DNA of 64,000 nt from Robertkochia aurantiaca (GTDB taxonomy: Bacteria > Bacteroidota > Bacteroidia > Flavobacteriales > Flavobacteriaceae). A program made the translations under genes and the position numbers. The notes under the pieces were generated by a model that saw only the letters and a list, made by a program, of their open reading frames with translations, was not told the DNA's origin and searched no databases. The DNA lies in assembly GCF_020166495.1 (NCBI RefSeq), contig NZ_JAINZS010000005.1, positions 186,001 through 250,000 on the forward strand. Reading direction: 5' to 3'. Positions 45,901 to 54,473 of the stretch are shown piece by piece. Position 1 is the stretch's first letter. Every line of letters begins with the position of its first letter.

Positions 45901-47643
45901 ATAAGAATTGAACCCCAATGAGATCCTATCCCCGGCACTGGAAAAATCGATATCATAAATACCTGCCTTAAAACCATATAACTGCGGAGTCTGAACTGAA
46001 TCTTTGAACCCCAGGTAACCAACACTTAAAACGGTCTCAGGAACAGTCTTGATCCGGAGTTCCTGAAAGGCAATACCTGAAATCTCCAAATTTTCTTCAT
46101 CAGGGAGATCGTTATCTTTAGCAACTTCATTATTGATTTTATTGCCTATTGAGGTATTAAGGCTCATTACACCACTCAGGTTGGCTTCGGGCACAAAGTT
46201 GCCATCTTCAACAGCGAGAGTGATATATGATTCCGGATACAGACGCGCCCGGGCCTTGAAAACATCAAAATCAATATCATTATTCACTGCAATACGCATG
46301 GAATAATTTTTATCAATTCCGATGATCCCCTCATAATTCATGCCTGGGTTTTCCTTCTGGCTTTCGGCGCTTACAGGCAATATGATCCTGCCGGCAAAAG
46401 AGGCTCCCAGAAAACGATTTGCAGCAAGTTGAGCTGATAGGCGATCTACCGAAAATTGCCATCCTGATGCAATACCTTCCTGCAGGCTAATCACCTGTTC
46501 AGCAAAGAAAGAACCTGAAACACCGAATTCGTCTAAGATGAGATTCTCTGCGCCTATTAAAACCCTCTGATCGGTCTTCTTCAATTTGAATTCGGGAGGA
46601 AGCATTACCTGAAGTTTTCTGACAAAAAAGCCCCGCCACAATTCATTATTTTCCGGGAGTAAATTCAATTCCCGGTACAAATCGGGAAACCGGATATTCT
46701 CTGAGTTGCGTTTGTCACTCAAATCGATAACCGCCTCTTTCACCAGAATCCCCCAACCTGGTAATGCAGTGAGTTCAAAATGCGGGAGATCCACTTCTAA
46801 AATCAGATCAGAGAAAGAACTTGCCTGAATACGGCTTTGCAGCCCCACGTAAGCATTGTTTCCCAAAGGAGATTCTCCCGACCGGGGCTGGGTTTTTCCA
46901 GGAAACTTCAGCTCGCCCTTTTGATTTAATGGAAGAGCTATATTCCGGGAAATTCTGATATCAGTAGCCAGAGATATTTCTTGTATTTTTCCTTCACAAT
47001 CGAGGGTGATATAAGTCTGTTGATCTGGTAATCCATTTCGGCGAATACCTCCCAAAAAAGTAAGCAACCATTGTCCGCCATTCTGAATCAGAGGTACATC
47101 CTGAAGTAGATATAGCCTAATTTCCCCGACCAGGCCACCTTTATGAGACAAATGAATCCCGCTTGCCCCGAAAAGAAGATCAGTGCCCAATTCTCCTAAA
47201 TCCAGCTTTGCAAAAATATCGACCTCGGCATATTCGGGATACATACGAGCATTTAAAACTCCAAGGGTGAGACGGGAATTAGGTGTCAGCTCCTTTCTAA
47301 TCCCTACAGGAAATTCTACCAACTCATTCCCGGTCAACTTGTCAATAAATCTTCGATGCCTCTCAATTTCCCTGAATAATTCGTCAGCCAGCTTTAAAAG
47401 GCTATCAGTTTGAGGGGAGGTTTTAAAAAATTCACTGATATAATCATGCGAAAATTCAGGTTCTGTTCCATAGTCGATTTCAAAACTTTTACCGGTCTTA
47501 ATGTTATTGTTTACCTTAAAATTTACATCTTTAACAAAATTCGAACGATAAGGATCATTGCCGGAAGACCTGACATGACTAACAGTAGATCCGTAGACAT
47601 ATACCTGGATAAACAGTAACAAATAAAACACACATCTACGCAT
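42928..47643 (-). CDS. Very large exported beta-rich protein of unknown family
   Basis: This 1571-residue protein has a signal peptide (CVFYLLLFIQVYVYGS). I recognise no family over its length. Residues about 100-950 are long beta-rich segments with many short strands. Residues about 950-1090 look like amphipathic barrel strands (YAFGAEFGLGVGFDWGVMY, ILTAGVALLARGEL, VEGYAGINVRLLGTVKI). Residues about 1110-1195 resemble a bacterial Ig-like domain (SVQVAFNFPVDKPI, LTLSPEDLLPSESEL). The chain ends with Phe (VRFNFENTF), as outer-membrane barrel proteins often do. A partly membrane-inserted outer-membrane protein is a fair inference. First gene of the cassette; it overlaps the fibronectin gene by one base. 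Confidence 0.65.
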   Translation of the reverse strand: MRRCVFYLLLFIQVYVYGSTVSHVRSSGNDPYRSNFVKDVNFKVNNNIKTGKSFEIDYGTEPEFSHDYISEFFKTSPQTDSLLKLADELFREIERHRRFIDKLTGNELVEFPVGIRKELTPNSRLTLGVLNARMYPEYAEVDIFAKLDLGELGTDLLFGASGIHLSHKGGLVGEIRLYLLQDVPLIQNGGQWLLTFLGGIRRNGLPDQQTYITLDCEGKIQEISLATDIRISRNIALPLNQKGELKFPGKTQPRSGESPLGNNAYVGLQSRIQASSFSDLILEVDLPHFELTALPGWGILVKEAVIDLSDKRNSENIRFPDLYRELNLLPENNELWRGFFVRKLQVMLPPEFKLKKTDQRVLIGAENLILDEFGVSGSFFAEQVISLQEGIASGWQFSVDRLSAQLAANRFLGASFAGRIILPVSAESQKENPGMNYEGIIGIDKNYSMRIAVNNDIDFDVFKARARLYPESYITLAVEDGNFVPEANLSGVMSLNTSIGNKINNEVAKDNDLPDEENLEISGIAFQELRIKTVPETVLSVGYLGFKDSVQTPQLYGFKAGIYDIDFSSAGDRISLGFNSYIMLDETGIKGDCRFEVLGKLREDEYVRWTYDQFKINQVLLDVTRNNFSFKGQLSFFESDPDYGKGIAGDLELYSESLGMRLQGRGLFGRMDDFNYWYVDAAGQPIENDNSNFTFNDFGGGVYHHMRKASYKPGTNAPSGILYEPDQRVSLGFKALAAFEVKQSAVFNGLLGIEMSFNNKEHGGGVSRVGFYGAAALMASETKTAFSVSPFGSPAELQQEILNKEEALSAFGQISIDRMGVKYFANNVFPDVLSGKEIFAAQVAFDLDFTNQIYWGMFDTFLNLGQIKGDGEKNRLGYLEFYSAPDDWYIHVGTPDRRFGVRDIPFGPLMARMNIYFMTGTILPSPSSPPAIVRETLDFGDRELLMNRGFSSDLAAGRGYAFGAEFGLGVGFDWGVMYASVQAGIGFDLMMRDFGDTSCRNYDQPLGMNGWYANGQLYAFLQGDFGARINVFGMNTDIPILTAGVALLARGELPNPWYVEGYAGINVRLLGTVKIKTRLKVVLGEPCEMIDRKGLEDLRVIADFNPGDNLKEVDVFTSVQVAFNFPVDKPIKVPKAEGSVIYKISLEEAELFHGKKKVRSELSWNEQKDLLTLSPEDLLPSESELLMKVKVSFQRYNSGEWEIVTREGVPITEEERISFSTGKAPQVIPFHNISEMYPVISQRYLLKDESDDGFIQLKKGQDYLFGGNYIDEVEIVDALTGERQISELRYDKTNNRIRFDLPDFNLSSEYFLLITTRITDSDKKSEPIESWEEVGNGLSISSQKIGSDLYTDNRLIRIEFPFRTSRYATFREKLKSIRVLQFYNFIDGASDVAALGIGISDGEPFDLHETEGTQFTGFKPLIFGEALGRDEYYESDIHPLIYEEYPLNGSITLKRDLTVFGNPPLKALEVSGSYRFYLKYAPDHIFLNQNFPFVWRLPRYFKQDFLDLQSQLAARIFSFNSIDQRLLNRYKYLINGVFPYIRQETYRVDFNYVLPGKSSGKRVRFNFENTF

Positions 47644-47989
47644 AACAAATCTAAACTTTGTTTGATTACAGCCTCCTGTTAGTTTTAACTCTCTCAGGGA
47701 ATGAGGGATTCTAATATAGTAAATATTCTATATTAAAGAATTATTTTCTTCAAATTATTTTTAAAATGTGTTTCATATTCACCTGAACATCTGAGCTTTT
47801 CCGAAAGTAAAATAGCTACCAACCGCACTTATTCAGTCGAATTTCTTTAATAGTAGATTATTCGTTGTTTTATGATATTCAAGAATTTTCTTATTTTGTA
47901 TTTATAATACGCTCCTTCCTCTCCTACTTCATATTCTTTAACCATCGCTGATCCCCTTTTTTACTGATCAGCAACAACCTGAAACACCT
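47644..47989. other. 346-base A/T-rich divergent intergenic region
   Basis: No gene is seen here. The region separates the divergent surface cassette from the serine hydrolases and is distinctly A/T rich. A minus-strand -7 element lies next to the cassette start. On the plus strand several A/T-rich hexamers are present before the hydrolase gene but none is a clean TAnnTTTG with a -33 partner. I found no inverted repeat of note. Confidence 0.6.
47646..47653 (-). promoter_or_regulatory. Candidate -7 element for the three-gene surface cassette
   Basis: TAGATTTG on the minus strand fits TAnnTTTG and ends only two bases before the ATG at 47643, so if functional the transcript would be essentially leaderless. 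No TTTG lies at the -33 distance. Confidence 0.3.
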
Positions 47990-49666
47990 ATGATAAACCG
48001 TACAGCCTGTTTTACGCTACTTGTTTTATTATTCACTCAAATAATCCATTCACAAAATCAAGCCATTGACTCGGTCTTTGCCGAATGGGCCCATTCCCAT
48101 ACCCCGGGCGCCGCCCTCGGAATTTATCAGAACGGAGAACTGATCTATGCCAAAGGTTATGGAATGGCGAACCTGGAATACGATATCCCCATCGACAGGA
48201 ACACCGTCTTTCGAATCGGGTCTACCTCCAAACAGTTCACGGCTGCCTGTATCATCCTGCTGTCGGAAGAAGGAAAACTGAATCTTGATGATCCTCTTTC
48301 CAAATACTTCCCGGACTTTCCCGCATATGCCGACCAGATTACCCTTAAAAACCTGTTGCATCATACCAGCGGGATCAGGGATTACCTGACGCTTGCCGAT
48401 TTAATGGGCAAATCTTCATTCGATCATTATACCGATGATCACATCATGCAATGGCTTATACGGCAGCAGGGGCTGGGCTTTGAACCCGGAACAAAATTTG
48501 AATACAGCAATTCCGGTTACTGGCTTTTGGGCATGATCGTGGAAAAGGTCAGCGGAAAGAATATGGCCGAATATGCCAAAGAAAAGATCTTTGACCCTTT
48601 GGGAATGAAGAACACCCATTTCCATAATGACCATACGCATATCGTCAAAAACCGCGCCGATGGCTATGCTCCCGTCACTGCAGATTCTTTTAAGATCGAC
48701 ATGACCACGCTCGATATGATCGGTGATGGCGGAATCTATTCTACCGTGCAGGATTTTACAAAATGGAACAATGCCTATTACGATTCTGATGTGCTCACCT
48801 CCTCCTTCTGGGAGAAAATGACCCAACGAGGCATACTGACCAATGGTGATACCCTCGATTATGCCGGCGGTCTTTTCATTGACGAATACCGGGGGTTAAA
48901 AACCATCAGTCACGGGGGTGCTTTTGTAGGGTACAGGGCTGAGTTCCTGCGATTCCCTGAACAAGAAACAGGTATTGCCATTTTTTCCAACCGAAGGGAT
49001 GCAGATCCAACCACTAAAGCCTATCAGGTGGCCGATATCCTGTTGAGTGATCAATTCAAAATCGATGTAGCAAAGAAAGATCCGTCGGCCGGCTTAACCC
49101 CTTCCGACTTCATAACAGATCCCAGCCAGATCACCGGGTACTATGAAGCTTTGCCAGGCGTTATCCTGTCGGTTTTCCTGCAAGATGACCTCTTAACGGC
49201 AAAAGACCTGTGGACAGGAGAGAATTACACGATGAAGGCAGAAGAGGATAAATCCTTTTCTATTGAAAATGAAACACCCATCTCCTATAGCTTCTCCTCG
49301 CCGGAAGAGGGTGAAGCCCAAAAAGTGTACTATAATCAGGGTGGATGGAAAATAACTTTAACCCGCATAGCTCCGGTCACCCTAACAGGCCAGGAATTGA
49401 AAAGGTTCGAGGGCTATTTTTACAGCGAGGAACTAGAGTCGAAGGTTCGTCTGTTTGTAAAAAACGGGACACTCTACCTTCAACGACCGAATAAAGAAGC
49501 GCTGATGCTGATTCCCACAAAACCTCATCAATTCGGTTTTGCCGGACTGAACCTTGATTTTTCCTCTGATCCTAAAAAGCCGGACACCTTTTTCCTTAGC
49601 TATCCCAGGGCCAAGAATTTCAGATTCACCAGGGTAAACAGTGATCGACCTCAGAATGGTATGTAG
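47990..49666 (+). CDS. Exported serine beta-lactamase-family hydrolase, copy 1
   Basis: The 558-residue protein has a signal peptide (FTLLVLLFTQIIHSQ) and a class C beta-lactamase/DD-peptidase fold (about 25-345): GSTSKQFTAA (SxxK, Ser 78), YSNSGYWLL (YxN, about 168), and SHGGAFVGYR (about 305, the KTG equivalent HGG). A C-terminal beta domain (about 375-558) follows, as in the EstB/LACTB group of esterases and peptidases. Substrate and any antibiotic role are undetermined. A paralogue lies 81 bases downstream. Confidence 0.85.
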   Translation: MINRTACFTLLVLLFTQIIHSQNQAIDSVFAEWAHSHTPGAALGIYQNGELIYAKGYGMANLEYDIPIDRNTVFRIGSTSKQFTAACIILLSEEGKLNLDDPLSKYFPDFPAYADQITLKNLLHHTSGIRDYLTLADLMGKSSFDHYTDDHIMQWLIRQQGLGFEPGTKFEYSNSGYWLLGMIVEKVSGKNMAEYAKEKIFDPLGMKNTHFHNDHTHIVKNRADGYAPVTADSFKIDMTTLDMIGDGGIYSTVQDFTKWNNAYYDSDVLTSSFWEKMTQRGILTNGDTLDYAGGLFIDEYRGLKTISHGGAFVGYRAEFLRFPEQETGIAIFSNRRDADPTTKAYQVADILLSDQFKIDVAKKDPSAGLTPSDFITDPSQITGYYEALPGVILSVFLQDDLLTAKDLWTGENYTMKAEEDKSFSIENETPISYSFSSPEEGEAQKVYYNQGGWKITLTRIAPVTLTGQELKRFEGYFYSEELESKVRLFVKNGTLYLQRPNKEALMLIPTKPHQFGFAGLNLDFSSDPKKPDTFFLSYPRAKNFRFTRVNSDRPQNGM

Positions 49667-49747
49667 GTCGTAAAAACGGTATTATGAACTACCTTTAGAA
49701 CGGTCATAAATCCAAAAAAGAAAGTAACCATCCCATTGAATCATATC

Positions 49748-51415
49748 ATGAAACCATCATTCAACATTTTCATAATCATTAGTCTCTTACTCACTTTTGC
49801 GACTGCCGCCGGTCAATCAGGAAAACTCTCAGCCATCGATCCCATATTCGACGAATGGAACCATACAGATACCCCGGGAGGAGCTGTAGGTATCGTTCAG
49901 AACGGTGAGCTGATCTTTGCCAAAGGTTATGGTATGGCAGACCTGGAGCATGATGTGAAAATAACGTCCTCCTCTGTTTTTTATATCGGTTCGGTTTCCA
50001 AACAATTTGTGACATTTTGTATTCTCCTCCTGGAAGAGCAGGGCAAACTGGATCTCGATGTGCCCATTCAGCGTTACCTTCCCGATTTTCCTGAATACGA
50101 TGCTGAGTTGACCTTACGCCATTTTATCCACCACACCAGCGGGGTGCGGGACTACCTGACCTTAATGAATCTGCAAGGCAAAAGTTACCTCGATGAAGTC
50201 GATGAAGAGGAGGTGTATGAATTGATCAAACGCCAAAAAGAACTGAACTTCACTCCCGGAGAAAAATACCTGTACAGCAATTCCTGCTATTTTATGCTGG
50301 CGATGGTAGTGGAAAAGGTCTCAGGGGAACCGATAAGAGAGTTTGCCGACAAACATGTCTTCAAACCTCTGGGAATGAAGAACACCCAATTTTATGACGA
50401 CAATACAAAGCTGATAAAGAACCGGGTTTTCAGTTACCGGTTCCAGGGTCCTGGAAAGGGATATGCGAATACGATCATGCGATTTGACCTTGTTGGGTCA
50501 GGAGGAGTGTACTCCACTGTCGAAGACCTTTTCCTCTGGGAGCAGAATTTTTATCAAAACAAACTTGGTAAGGGCACACAGGCAATCATTGAGAGAATGC
50601 ACGAGGAAGGCCTGTTAAATAACGGTAAGAGCAGTGGTTATGCTTTCGGATTGGTGAATGGTGATCATAAAGGTTTAAAAACCGTTAGTCACAGCGGCTC
50701 TTTGGCCGGTTATCGCGCTAATTTGCTCCGGTTCCCGGAGGAACGGTTTTCTGTTATCATTCTCTCTAATCGATCTGATTCAGATCCCTCCCGTAAGGCC
50801 TACCAGGTGGCAGATTTCATGCTACATGACAGATTAGAGGAAAAGATCATAACCGAAACAAATGAAGATGTACCGGTCATTTTCTCCCTTGAACAGATCA
50901 AAGGGAATTATTCCGTTGGGCCGGGCAGCTCTGTTGAGATCGGGATCAGTGACGGGAAGCTGGAGGTTTATCAGCCCTGGGATAAGAAAAGATACCATCT
51001 TAAAAATATCAGAGATAATATTTACCATAGCCTGAAGGATTTCAACCGATTCTTTGAGTTTTCAGATCTGCAAAACGACAAGACACAATTACTTACCATT
51101 GAGGCCGGTGGAAAGTTTTACGAATACCCCAGAAAAACAGAAATCAAAGCGGTCGAATTCGATCCCGACGATTACCCCGGCAACTTTTATAATGATGAAA
51201 TACAAAGTACTTTCAGCATCACCCACGATAATGATGGCCTGAAAATTCAGGCGCTGAAAGATCAGCCCAGAGGTCTGATTGCTACCGATACTGATTTATT
51301 CGTGATAAAAGGTAATTTGGGCACGATACAATTTTACAGGAGAAGGGGTAAGATAAAAGGATTTAAGTTCGATACCGGCAGGGTTAAGAATCTGAAATTT
51401 GAGAAAAGCCGATAG
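49748..51415 (+). CDS. Exported serine beta-lactamase-family hydrolase, copy 2
   Basis: The 555-residue protein starts MKPSFNIFIIISLLLTFATAAG with a signal peptide; an in-frame TTG 12 bases upstream is less likely. It shares the layout of copy 1: GSVSKQFVTF (SxxK), YSNSCYFML (YxN), and SHSGSLAGYRANLLRFP (HSG instead of HGG), with a C-terminal beta domain. The pair is clearly a tandem duplication that has diverged throughout, including the third active-site motif, so different substrates are plausible. Confidence 0.85.
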   Translation: MKPSFNIFIIISLLLTFATAAGQSGKLSAIDPIFDEWNHTDTPGGAVGIVQNGELIFAKGYGMADLEHDVKITSSSVFYIGSVSKQFVTFCILLLEEQGKLDLDVPIQRYLPDFPEYDAELTLRHFIHHTSGVRDYLTLMNLQGKSYLDEVDEEEVYELIKRQKELNFTPGEKYLYSNSCYFMLAMVVEKVSGEPIREFADKHVFKPLGMKNTQFYDDNTKLIKNRVFSYRFQGPGKGYANTIMRFDLVGSGGVYSTVEDLFLWEQNFYQNKLGKGTQAIIERMHEEGLLNNGKSSGYAFGLVNGDHKGLKTVSHSGSLAGYRANLLRFPEERFSVIILSNRSDSDPSRKAYQVADFMLHDRLEEKIITETNEDVPVIFSLEQIKGNYSVGPGSSVEIGISDGKLEVYQPWDKKRYHLKNIRDNIYHSLKDFNRFFEFSDLQNDKTQLLTIEAGGKFYEYPRKTEIKAVEFDPDDYPGNFYNDEIQSTFSITHDNDGLKIQALKDQPRGLIATDTDLFVIKGNLGTIQFYRRRGKIKGFKFDTGRVKNLKFEKSR

Positions 51416-51649
51416 ACAAAGCGTACGCTGACCTTAACGTATCGAAAAGAATTTGATAAATACACGGAGCTTCTCAAAGTTGATTTGGCTTTCTGCAGTC
51501 TGCACTAAGCCCCTCCCTCGCCATAACATCTAAGCACGCTAAGAAATCAGCACTACTGAACAACTGTAGCATGCGGTATTTTTCACTACTTTCGCAGCCT
51601 AATCCTGCCGGTACCATCAAATACTCCGGCCTCTTAAAACGATCCCGTC

Positions 51650-52003
51650 ATGTCTGATGAAATGAAAGCTTGTCCGCAGTGCGAGTCACCCTATGGTTAC
51701 TTCAAGACCATGAATCTCTATGCCTGTCCTGAATGCGGCCATGAATGGGATCCCGAAGCCGAAGCCGAGAAACAGGCTCAGGAAGAACAGTTACAGGTAA
51801 CCGATGTAAACGGAAACCCTTTGCAGGATGGCGATTCGGTTATCGTGATCAAAGACCTGCCCGTGAAAGGAGCCCCCAATCCCGTCAAGGCGGGTACCAA
51901 GGTAAAGAACATTCGCCTGGTCGAAGGCGACCACGATATCAGCTGCAGGATCGAAGGTTTCGGTGCCATGGGTCTGAAATCTGAGTTCGTCAGGAAGGCC
52001 TGA
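51650..52003 (+). CDS. YjdM/PhnA-like zinc-ribbon protein
   Basis: The 117-residue protein has an N-terminal zinc ribbon with CPQC and CPECGHEW (four Cys, about residues 8-34), a Glu/Gln-rich linker, and a C-terminal SH3-like beta domain ([39 protein letters not shown]). This is the YjdM family, once called PhnA and annotated as alkylphosphonate utilisation protein although a role in phosphonate use is not established. No other phosphonate genes are nearby. Confidence 0.9.
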   Translation: MSDEMKACPQCESPYGYFKTMNLYACPECGHEWDPEAEAEKQAQEEQLQVTDVNGNPLQDGDSVIVIKDLPVKGAPNPVKAGTKVKNIRLVEGDHDISCRIEGFGAMGLKSEFVRKA

Positions 52004-52140
52004 CCGCCCAAACCATCGGTCTATTTCATCTTTGCTGCCCGTACAGCCCCTTCCCTGCGGATAAAACACCGGGCTTTTCTTAACAGGTATTTTCCCTTCC
52101 CGGATTTATTGTATATTACAATCCTTTTTTTGCTCATATC

Positions 52141-53337
52141 ATGAATCCATCAGCACAAGGCTGGATCGACAAACTGGGGCGCACCCTAACCGATAAGCCC
52201 ATCGAGAATATTGACCTGGAGGGTTTCTACCCGGAACTCCGGTCCCTGGGCTTTATCTACGGAAGTAATATAGCGGCCCCTTCCCTGATCGATACCCCGG
52301 CAGACCTGACAGCCGATGAGCTGGCCAAGATCAACCTGGTAACGGCCCTGTTCGTGAGCTTCAGGTACCACCAGAATTCAGCCGATACTTCTCGATTTTT
52401 AGAGGCACTTCTCGATTTTTACAACGAGGTGAACACCAGCCACCAGACCTTCTTCGACCGGCTGATACCCGAAAAGAAGATCTCCCATAAGCTGGAGCGC
52501 CTCATACACCGCAGGGTAGAGATCGATGACAATCTTTTCACCCGCAGCTTTAACCCTGCCCTGACCAACTCGTTGCTTTTTATCGATGTGCTGGGCTTTG
52601 ACCGCTACCTGAGAGGCAATGGCAGCCCTACAGAGAATACCGCCCGAATGGAGCGGGTCATTATGACCCTGACCTACCGTACCCTGAGAAGAAAGAAGCA
52701 TCAGACCGCCTATGATGCAAAACTGCTGAGACTCTTCGAAGCCTCTGTGTATTATCAGGTCGACTTTCAGCCTACCGATACGGCACAATACCTGCGGGAC
52801 CTGAATTCGGGATTCAATACCCTTGAAAAGAAATACCTGCTCGACCTGGCCGCCATGGCCTCATGGACCGATACGGTTTCTCCCGAGGAGACCCGGCGAT
52901 TTGTTTCAAAAGTCGCCTCCCTGATGCGGCTTGACCTCAATGCTGCCCATGATTCACTTGAGAATATGGAGACCTTCTACTCGCGCTACCGCGATCGTGC
53001 CCTGATCTTTAACAACGCCCATCCAATTCAGCAGTTCTATGACAATTCGACCCAGCTGGTTCGCAAACTGATCAACCGCAATAAAAAAAGGCTGATCAAG
53101 GAGATCTCGAACAGCCGTGAATTGCTTTACCTGATCAGTAAGTCTGCCCAGCAGGAACTGAGCCCGGAAGAGAAAAAACGCATGAAAAACCAGTTACTCG
53201 ATATCTTTAAGACCATTCCTTCGCTCGCGATCTTCGCGCTTCCCGGCGGGGCCATCCTGCTGCCGATCTTTGTCAAACTGATACCGAGTTTGCTCCCATC
53301 TGCTTTTGACGACAATCGCATCGAAAAAGAGCTCTGA
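52141..53337 (+). CDS. LETM1-like protein
   Basis: The 398-residue protein is soluble and helical for most of its length. Near the C-terminus (about 340-385) it has the LETM1 core pattern: charged EEKKRMKNQLLDIFKTIPS followed by a hydrophobic segment (LAIFALPGGAILLPIFVKLIPSLLPSAF). In mitochondria LETM1 acts in cation/proton exchange; Flavobacterial proteins of this kind are, as I recall, labelled LETM1-related biofilm-associated proteins. The function here is unknown. Its stop codon (53335-53337) touches the stop of the convergent response-regulator gene. Confidence 0.75.
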   Translation: MNPSAQGWIDKLGRTLTDKPIENIDLEGFYPELRSLGFIYGSNIAAPSLIDTPADLTADELAKINLVTALFVSFRYHQNSADTSRFLEALLDFYNEVNTSHQTFFDRLIPEKKISHKLERLIHRRVEIDDNLFTRSFNPALTNSLLFIDVLGFDRYLRGNGSPTENTARMERVIMTLTYRTLRRKKHQTAYDAKLLRLFEASVYYQVDFQPTDTAQYLRDLNSGFNTLEKKYLLDLAAMASWTDTVSPEETRRFVSKVASLMRLDLNAAHDSLENMETFYSRYRDRALIFNNAHPIQQFYDNSTQLVRKLINRNKKRLIKEISNSRELLYLISKSAQQELSPEEKKRMKNQLLDIFKTIPSLAIFALPGGAILLPIFVKLIPSLLPSAFDDNRIEKEL

Positions 53338-54093
53338 TCAGCTGAGCCATTCCTTGAAGTCCCTGACCCTATCACGACTCACAATCACCTGGTGCTCGTC
53401 GAAATTTCGCAATTTCAGCTCCAGCCTTGAATTCGTATAGGCGACGATATCCTTGATGGCATCTACATTGACGATATGCTTGCGACTTACCCTGAAGAAC
53501 CGGTCTGGCGGCAGTTCATCTTCGAGGGTTTCGAGCGTATCTTCCAGCAGGTAGTTGCGCGACTCTTCGGTATAGGCATAGGTACCCTTATCCTGGCTGT
53601 AAAAACACTCGATCTCATCGGTACCGATCAGCTTGATGTGTTGCCCGATCTTCACGGTGAAGCGCTTTTTGTAATCCCGCACCACCGGGTTCACCAGCAG
53701 TTTTTTGATGTCTTCGAACTCCAGGGTGAGCTGCTGCTGTTTTCCGGCCAGTCCGCGGTACTTTTCCACAGCCGCCTCCAGCTCTTCCTTGTCGATGGGC
53801 TTCAGCAGGTAATCGATACTATTGAGCTTAAAGGCCTTTAAGGCATACTCGTCGTAGGCCGTGGTAAAGATGATCGAACTTTTGACATCTACCTGTTCAA
53901 AGATCTCGAACGAGAGGCCGTCGCTGAGTTGAATATCGAGGAAGATCAGGTCTGGATCTTGATGATTGTTAAACCATTCCAGGGCTTCTGCCACCGAATG
54001 CAGTTCGGCAGACACCTGGACTTCGAAACCTTCGAGCAGGCGCTTCAGCCGGCGGGCAGCAGGCGCCTCATCTTCGATAATTATTACGTTCAT
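53338..54093 (-). CDS. LytTR response regulator
   Basis: The 251-residue protein has an N-terminal receiver domain (about 1-115) with the acidic pocket IIEDE (7-9), the phospho-acceptor Asp53 in LIFLDIQLSDG, and the switch Lys in LLKPIDKEE (about 100). A C-terminal LytTR DNA-binding domain (about 150-248) shows RFFRVSRKHIVNVDAI. Such regulators bind direct repeats upstream of target genes. It is the last gene of a kinase, 2TM, 2TM, regulator operon, 12 bases after the preceding gene, and is the natural partner of that kinase. Confidence 0.93.
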   Translation of the reverse strand: MNVIIIEDEAPAARRLKRLLEGFEVQVSAELHSVAEALEWFNNHQDPDLIFLDIQLSDGLSFEIFEQVDVKSSIIFTTAYDEYALKAFKLNSIDYLLKPIDKEELEAAVEKYRGLAGKQQQLTLEFEDIKKLLVNPVVRDYKKRFTVKIGQHIKLIGTDEIECFYSQDKGTYAYTEESRNYLLEDTLETLEDELPPDRFFRVSRKHIVNVDAIKDIVAYTNSRLELKLRNFDEHQVIVSRDRVRDFKEWLS

Positions 54094-54105
54094 AGTAAAA
54101 GTTTA

Positions 54106-54441
54106 TTATTCTGTTCCTGAATTTGCGAAACCCTGTTCTTCCTCACGCTTCATGATCTCCTTGATTTTGCGTTCTTCCCAGTCTTTTCCGAACAGGAGCT
54201 GCAGCCCGAAAATTTGCCAGGTGTGGATCAGGATAGCTACTCCCCAGCCGAAGAAGGAACCGAAAAAGATCCAGTTACCCACGTGCATTTCGTAAAGTTC
54301 CAGAATAAAAGTATTGACGAACAGGAAACTTTGCACTACGATAAAGACACCCAGGTGCCAGTAATATCCCTTTAACTCTTCCACACGTTTTTTCGCCTGT
54401 TCATAGCGAAGGTTTTCAGAGTATGTATCATGTTTATCCAT
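54106..54441 (-). CDS. 2TM-domain small membrane protein
   Basis: The 111-residue protein follows the 2TM plan: an amphipathic N-terminal helix (YEQAKKRVEELKGYYWHLG), two membrane helices (VFIVVQSFLFVNTFIL and WIFFGSFFGWGVAILIHTWQIF) and a charged tail (LLFGKDWEERKIKEIMKREEE). The same plan occurs in the gene upstream and at the C-terminus of the kinase in this operon. No enzymatic motif is visible. It may help localise or gate the kinase by helix packing, which is an inference from gene order. Confidence 0.8.
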   Translation of the reverse strand: MDKHDTYSENLRYEQAKKRVEELKGYYWHLGVFIVVQSFLFVNTFILELYEMHVGNWIFFGSFFGWGVAILIHTWQIFGLQLLFGKDWEERKIKEIMKREEEQGFANSGTE

Positions 54442-54473
54442 AATTGAAGTCTCTTTTTTACAGGTTTGTCATT

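Noticed and set aside
36008-47643. Surface cassette as a recent transfer or genomic island
   Set aside because: No transposase, integrase, tRNA or flanking direct repeat is seen, and a composition difference cannot be measured by eye.
47990-51415. Antibiotic-resistance beta-lactamases
   Set aside because: The fold is shared by esterases and peptidases, and nothing in the motifs favours true beta-lactam hydrolysis.
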